From: JACQCF01 sp043742785
GTDB taxonomy: Bacteria > Omnitrophota > Gorgyraeia > Zapsychrales > Fredricksoniimonadaceae
DNA: 19,849 nt
NCBI GenBank assembly: GCA_043742785.1
Contig: JAYTXU010000080.1
Span: 1-19,849, forward strand
Direction of reading: 5' to 3'
The notes beneath the pieces were generated by a model, which was not told the origin of the DNA, made no database searches, and worked only from the letters and a program-made list of their open reading frames with translations. Numbering within the stretch: position 1 is the stretch's first letter; the number at the start of each line of letters is the position of its first letter. The translations under genes and the position numbers were made by a program. Shown piece by piece: positions 16,761 through 19,849 of the stretch.

Positions 16761-16769
16761 TATTATCTT

Positions 16770-16862
16770 ATGATCGGTCCACATAACGAAGAGTCCAATC
16801 AAAAAGGACAAGAAGAAGATGAGGCAACATTTGCTTGGGATGAAGCAAACGTTCTTCTTTAA
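16770..16862 (+). CDS. Small acidic 30-residue peptide of unknown function
   Basis: A 30-codon reading frame with a near-perfect ribosome-binding site (AAGGAGG, nine bases upstream), its own promoter and its own terminator. The peptide begins MIGPHNEESNQKG and ends TFAWDEANVLL. It has eight acidic residues against one Lys and one His, one Trp and one Phe, no Cys, and no membrane helix. I recognise no family. An in-frame ATG at 16743 would add nine residues (MGVLRRYYL) but would place the strong AAGGAGG inside the coding region. The lack of Cys argues against a cysteine attenuation leader. It could be a genuine small protein, a peptide precursor, or an incidental frame in a regulatory RNA. The strong translation signal favours the first. 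Confidence 0.6.
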   Translation: MIGPHNEESNQKGQEEDEATFAWDEANVLL

Positions 16863-16892
16863 CTTTCTAGTCTGATAGTATAATAAATAAAC

Positions 16893-16920
16893 AACCCCGT
16901 TCTAATTGAGCGGGGTTTTT
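16893..16920 (+). terminator. Rho-independent terminator, probably bidirectional
   Basis: Stem AACCCCGTTC (16893-16902) pairs with GAGCGGGGTT (16908-16917): ten pairs including one G-T, loop TAATT, followed by a T tract to 16920 and TTTT again at 16922-16925. On the minus strand the same stem is followed by TTGTTTATTTATT, so it can also end the siroheme reductase transcript. Confidence 0.92.
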
Positions 16921-16952
16921 CTTTTAATACCAAGCATTTCCATCAAATCAAA

Positions 16953-18779
16953 TTATTCAACAATACAATCTGCAGAGGCTGGTTTAGCTGCAAGATCAGC
17001 AGTTGCAGGGTCATTCTTGAAGAGATTGATGATGGCTTCCATACCAATACGGCGATTAAAATAGCCTAAACCTTCTCCAGGTTTAGCATTAGCCTTCCAA
17101 TGTTTTAATAATACATCAATAACCGTAGCTACTCGTTCGCGGGGAATCGATCGCATATAAATTTTATCATCACTTGTTGAAATAAGGGCTAATCCTTGAT
17201 GTTTGGCATCTTCAGAGCCCATTAATTTCATTTGATAACGGTTTAAGCCTGATCCAACTAAACCAATCGTTTTGGTGGCAGGTCTAAAACACTGACGTTC
17301 ACAACCAGTCATACCTATGGATTCATGAATATCTCCCCAACCTAAAGCTTCCAGTTCATCAATAAGTAAAGGTTCAAATTTCTCTGAATCCGTATAGGTT
17401 AAACGACAAGTATCACGGCCGACACAAGCCCCTGAAAGTAAGCGAAGGGTAGAATAGACTTTACCATTTCTTTTTCCGAATTTAAATTTAAGCAAATCGG
17501 CTTCAAAAGCTGATTTAGAGGCTTCGGGAATATTACAAAACAAAGCATCCTGATTAGGTGTAATCATAAATTCAATAGGGTAGGTGTTCATTAAATGGCG
17601 ACACATAGATTTTAACTTACCGTTGGGGCTGTTATCAATTAGACGCCCGTTTTCAATGAAGGCACCAAATGTCCAGCGGCCATCTGACTGTTTAAACCAG
17701 CCGTGATGCATATGACGATGCCCAATATCCAAATTAGGATTAGGTAATGTTAGTTTTTGACCTAAAATTTCTTCAACTTGAGCGCGGTACCAGTCAACAC
17801 CCATTTTCTTAATAACAAATTTAAGTCTTGCCCAAATGCGGTTTTGACGATCTCCCCATTGTTGATGAACTTTAACAACAGCATCCATAACCTTTAAAAG
17901 ATTAGCTTCATTAGTTTGACACAGGGCTTGACCTAAGCAAGCCATGGAGGGTTTACCATTGCGTTCACCTTGACCGCCGCCAACATAAATCTGAAATTTT
18001 GTAACTTTATTACCTTCAATGATAGGGATAATCCCTAGATCATCTGTTAAAACTTCAGTACAATTATCAACAGTTAATTGACCTGAAGAATTTTCTAAAA
18101 CAGAAGCAAACCCAATCTTGAATTTACGGTTAAGCAATTTAGGGGCATATTGAAAAGATTCGCCTGGCTTACGCACCTTAGTAGGATCAATTTCCCAAAC
18201 AGAAATAAAAGGTTCTAAAGGTAATTGGAAATAATCGCCTGCTTTTCTTGCCCAGGCGTTACTATCAAATGCCTTTGAAAAACGAGCCATAGGACAGCCC
18301 ATCACATTACGAGTATTGTCTCCGCAACCGTTGAGTGTATTTAATCCTGACTCAGCAAAAGCTTTGATAATCGGCTGAACATTAGCTTTTTTAACCCAAT
18401 GCAGTTGAACATTTTGTCTATTGGTTAAACGAATAGAAGGCATTCCATCCGGATCCTTGGTATATTGATTTGTTAAATCATCGATCACATTGTATTGCTC
18501 ACGATTTAAAGGTCCTCCGCCAGGGATGGAGATACGAAACATATAGATCCATTCCTTGGCTTCCGTGGTTTCTTTAGCACGGTTAAATTCTAAATAGATT
18601 CCGTGTGATTTAGCCAAAGCTTCGGATTCCCAAGGCAGATCATCACGTGAGCTATCTCGGATATCAGCTTTAAGATTGCCTTCATAAACGCCTTTAGCAG
18701 AAAGTTTATTCAACTCTTCTTTACAGAAGGCTTCAGGAGGTGTATTCAGATTTATGTCTACTGGTTTTCTATTTGCCAT
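16953..18779 (-). CDS. Ferredoxin-type sulfite/nitrite reductase (siroheme, 4Fe-4S)
   Basis: The six-electron siroheme reductase reduces sulfite to sulfide or nitrite to ammonia. The product has 608 residues from ATG 18779. It shows the two-fold ferredoxin-like repeats, SIRLTNRQNVQLHWV and NGCGDNTRNVMGCPMARF in the first half, and the 4Fe-4S/siroheme ligands CVGRDTC (C452, C458) and CERQC (C493, C497). There is no flavin domain, so the donor should be ferredoxin. The CysN gene upstream favours sulfite, but sequence alone does not separate it from nitrite. A TTG at 18815 would add 12 residues overlapping the promoter. ATG 18779 has no Shine-Dalgarno and lies eight bases after a -10 box, implying a leaderless or nearly leaderless mRNA. 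The C-terminus ends in ADCIVE. Confidence 0.9.
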   Translation of the reverse strand: MANRKPVDINLNTPPEAFCKEELNKLSAKGVYEGNLKADIRDSSRDDLPWESEALAKSHGIYLEFNRAKETTEAKEWIYMFRISIPGGGPLNREQYNVIDDLTNQYTKDPDGMPSIRLTNRQNVQLHWVKKANVQPIIKAFAESGLNTLNGCGDNTRNVMGCPMARFSKAFDSNAWARKAGDYFQLPLEPFISVWEIDPTKVRKPGESFQYAPKLLNRKFKIGFASVLENSSGQLTVDNCTEVLTDDLGIIPIIEGNKVTKFQIYVGGGQGERNGKPSMACLGQALCQTNEANLLKVMDAVVKVHQQWGDRQNRIWARLKFVIKKMGVDWYRAQVEEILGQKLTLPNPNLDIGHRHMHHGWFKQSDGRWTFGAFIENGRLIDNSPNGKLKSMCRHLMNTYPIEFMITPNQDALFCNIPEASKSAFEADLLKFKFGKRNGKVYSTLRLLSGACVGRDTCRLTYTDSEKFEPLLIDELEALGWGDIHESIGMTGCERQCFRPATKTIGLVGSGLNRYQMKLMGSEDAKHQGLALISTSDDKIYMRSIPRERVATVIDVLLKHWKANAKPGEGLGYFNRRIGMEAIINLFKNDPATADLAAKPASADCIVE

Positions 18780-18787
18780 AGGAACTA

Positions 18788-18815
18788 ATATTAATGTCGT
18801 AAAAATGAAAGTCAA
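18788..18815 (-). promoter_or_regulatory. Promoter of the siroheme reductase gene
   Basis: On the minus strand, TTGACT (18815-18810), a 16-base spacer and TAATAT (18793-18788). Only eight bases separate the -10 from ATG 18779, so transcription should begin at or within a few bases of the start codon. Confidence 0.6.
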
Positions 18816-18850
18816 TAATAAAAAAATTCATATTCAAAGAAAATCTTTAA

Positions 18851-18859
18851 TGCTAATAT
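18851..18859 (+). promoter_or_regulatory. Extended -10 promoter of the DUF502 gene
   Basis: TGCTAATAT is an extended -10 (TGN plus TAATAT at 18854-18859). No good -35 is seen at the right distance. The ATG lies ten bases after the box and no Shine-Dalgarno is present, so the mRNA is probably leaderless or has only a few leader bases. Confidence 0.5.
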
Positions 18860-18869
18860 AGCCCATCTT

Positions 18870-19484
18870 ATGAAAAGTACATTCAAAAATGTTTTTGTTC
18901 ATCTTCGTATTTATATTCTCCGCGGCCTATTGGCTATTATTCCTATTTTATTAACAACGATTGCTATCACATTACTTTATAAACTCATTGATAAGAGAGT
19001 GATGAGTTTTTTAGATCAATACATTGAAATTCATCAAATCCCAGGTATGGGTATTGTTTTGGTGTTATTGAGTTTGTATTTAATAGGACTTATTGTCAGT
19101 AATGTTATCGGCCGGCAAGTTTTACATTTTATTGGACGTGTCAGCGAGAAGATTCCTTTCATTAAGTTTATTTATCAAATAGGTAAAGAATTATCTGAAA
19201 GTTTTTCTGCTGCTTCTGATAAACAAGCTTTTCAGAAAGTCCTTTTAGTTAGAAATCTCGTTCATGACGGATGGATGGTTGGTTTTTTAACTGGAAAAGT
19301 TAAAGATAATGCTACGGGAGAAGACCTGCTAAGAATTCTCATCCCTGCTACACACAACCCTTTGTTAGGCTATATTATAATTGTCAAACTTGATCAAACC
19401 AGGGATCCAGGTTGGACAGTTGAAGAAACAATCAAGGCTATGGTATCGGTAGGTATTATTTTCCCAATGGAAATTAAGAAATGA
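18870..19484 (+). CDS. DUF502 family membrane protein
   Basis: The 204-residue protein has two membrane helices near the N-terminus (about 18-39, RGLLAIIPILLTTIAITLLY, and about 57-80, GMGIVLVLLSLYLIGLIVSN). A conserved IGRQVLHFIGRVSEKIPFIK segment and a soluble domain with GWMVGFLTG and ILIPATHNPLLGYIIIV follow. This is the DUF502 pattern; the family is common in bacteria and plants and its molecular role is not firmly established. The ATG at 18870 lacks a Shine-Dalgarno. The stop overlaps the next gene's ATG (ATGA), so the two genes form an operon. The promoter is divergent from that of the siroheme reductase across a 90-base gap. Confidence 0.88.
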   Translation: MKSTFKNVFVHLRIYILRGLLAIIPILLTTIAITLLYKLIDKRVMSFLDQYIEIHQIPGMGIVLVLLSLYLIGLIVSNVIGRQVLHFIGRVSEKIPFIKFIYQIGKELSESFSAASDKQAFQKVLLVRNLVHDGWMVGFLTGKVKDNATGEDLLRILIPATHNPLLGYIIIVKLDQTRDPGWTVEETIKAMVSVGIIFPMEIKK

Positions 19485-19849
19485 AGCTGTTGTCATTTAA
19501 TGTCAACGGTATAAGAGCTAGTGAGAAAAAAGGGTTTTTCGATTGGCTTGAAAAAGAATCTCCAGACATCATCGGTTTACAAGAAACAAAAGCCCACCCT
19601 GAACAATTAAACGACTCTATCTTAAAACCTAAAGGTTATAAATCTTTTTGGTCATCCGCTGAGAAGAAAGGTTACAGCGGAGTTGTTATCTATACAAAGA
19701 AAGAACCTAAATCGGTCATTGAAGGTTTGGGTATTAAAGAATTTGATAGTGAAGGCAGAACCTTAATTGCCGAGTACGATGATTTTATTCTTTTTAATAT
19801 TTATTATCCTAATGGTAGCACAGGTAATAAACGAGTGCCTTTCAAAATG
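19481..19849 (+). CDS. xth: Exodeoxyribonuclease III, 3' partial
   Basis: This DNA-repair enzyme has 3'-5' exonuclease and AP-endonuclease activity. The first 123 codons are present and the window ends inside the gene. Signatures are MKLLSFNVNGIRA with N7 at the active site, DIIGLQETKA with the metal-binding E35, KGYSGVVIYTKKEP, and FNIYYPNGSTGNKRVPFKM around the following catalytic region. All match the exonuclease III/AP-endonuclease fold. ATG 19481 overlaps the DUF502 stop as ATGA, so translation is coupled and it shares that gene's promoter. The His and Asp of the C-terminal catalytic set lie outside the window. Confidence 0.95.
   Translation, partial: MKLLSFNVNGIRASEKKGFFDWLEKESPDIIGLQETKAHPEQLNDSILKPKGYKSFWSSAEKKGYSGVVIYTKKEPKSVIEGLGIKEFDSEGRTLIAEYDDFILFNIYYPNGSTGNKRVPFKM

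Noticed and set aside
16770..16862. tmRNA tag-like reading frame or cysteine leader peptide.
   Set aside because: It has an ordinary start codon and ribosome site, does not end in the tag-like AA, no tRNA-like ends are visible, and it contains no Cys codon.
18780..18815. TTG-initiated extension of the siroheme reductase.
   Set aside because: The added residues are hydrophobic and unlike the family, and the region is better read as the promoter.

Overview
The window is a compact, AT-rich bacterial chromosome segment using the standard code. Both ends cut a gene: the 3' part of a sulfate-activation gene on the left and the 5' part of an exonuclease III gene on the right. The ExbB/ExbD pair and AsmA protein point to a Gram-negative-type cell. 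The siroheme reductase cysteine region, the DUF502 and DUF255 proteins and a large TPR/coiled-coil secreted protein recall the PVC/Omnitrophota sphere. That placement is an inference from gene style, with no marker gene to prove it. No tRNA, rRNA, CRISPR array, insertion sequence or phage gene was seen.

Layout. (1) 1-2686, plus strand: CysN C-terminus fused to a decayed APS-kinase-like domain, SurE, and a REC/HD-GYP regulator, tightly packed. (2) 2787-11405, plus strand: five closely spaced genes. They are a 1130-residue secreted coiled-coil/TPR protein, a DUF255 (SPATA20/YyaL) protein, a membrane-anchored helical protein, an AsmA-family protein, and a small protein that aligns with the IscU/NifU-N scaffold but lacks its third cysteine. 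(3) 11383-13622, minus strand: acetolactate synthase ilvB-ilvH, converging on and overlapping the previous cluster. (4) 13833-16635, plus strand: ExbB/TolQ, ExbD, an adrenodoxin-type NADPH:ferredoxin reductase and a two-helix channel-like protein with a non-canonical filter. (5) 16636-16952: a self-contained small transcription unit with inverted repeat, promoter, structured leader, strong ribosome site, 30-codon ORF and terminator. (6) 16953-18779, minus strand: ferredoxin-type sulfite/nitrite reductase, divergent from (7) DUF502 and xth on the plus strand.

How the genes may work together. CysN, the siroheme reductase and the NADPH:ferredoxin reductase could form an assimilatory sulfate pathway. 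In it the flavoprotein would recharge ferredoxin for the six-electron reduction of sulfite. The IscU-like protein fits an iron-sulfur theme but sits in an envelope-like cluster. ExbB/ExbD supply a proton-driven motor without a TonB or TolA gene beside them. The ilv and exbB promoters share their -35 region. The siroheme reductase and DUF502 genes have -10 elements so near their start codons that both mRNAs may be leaderless.
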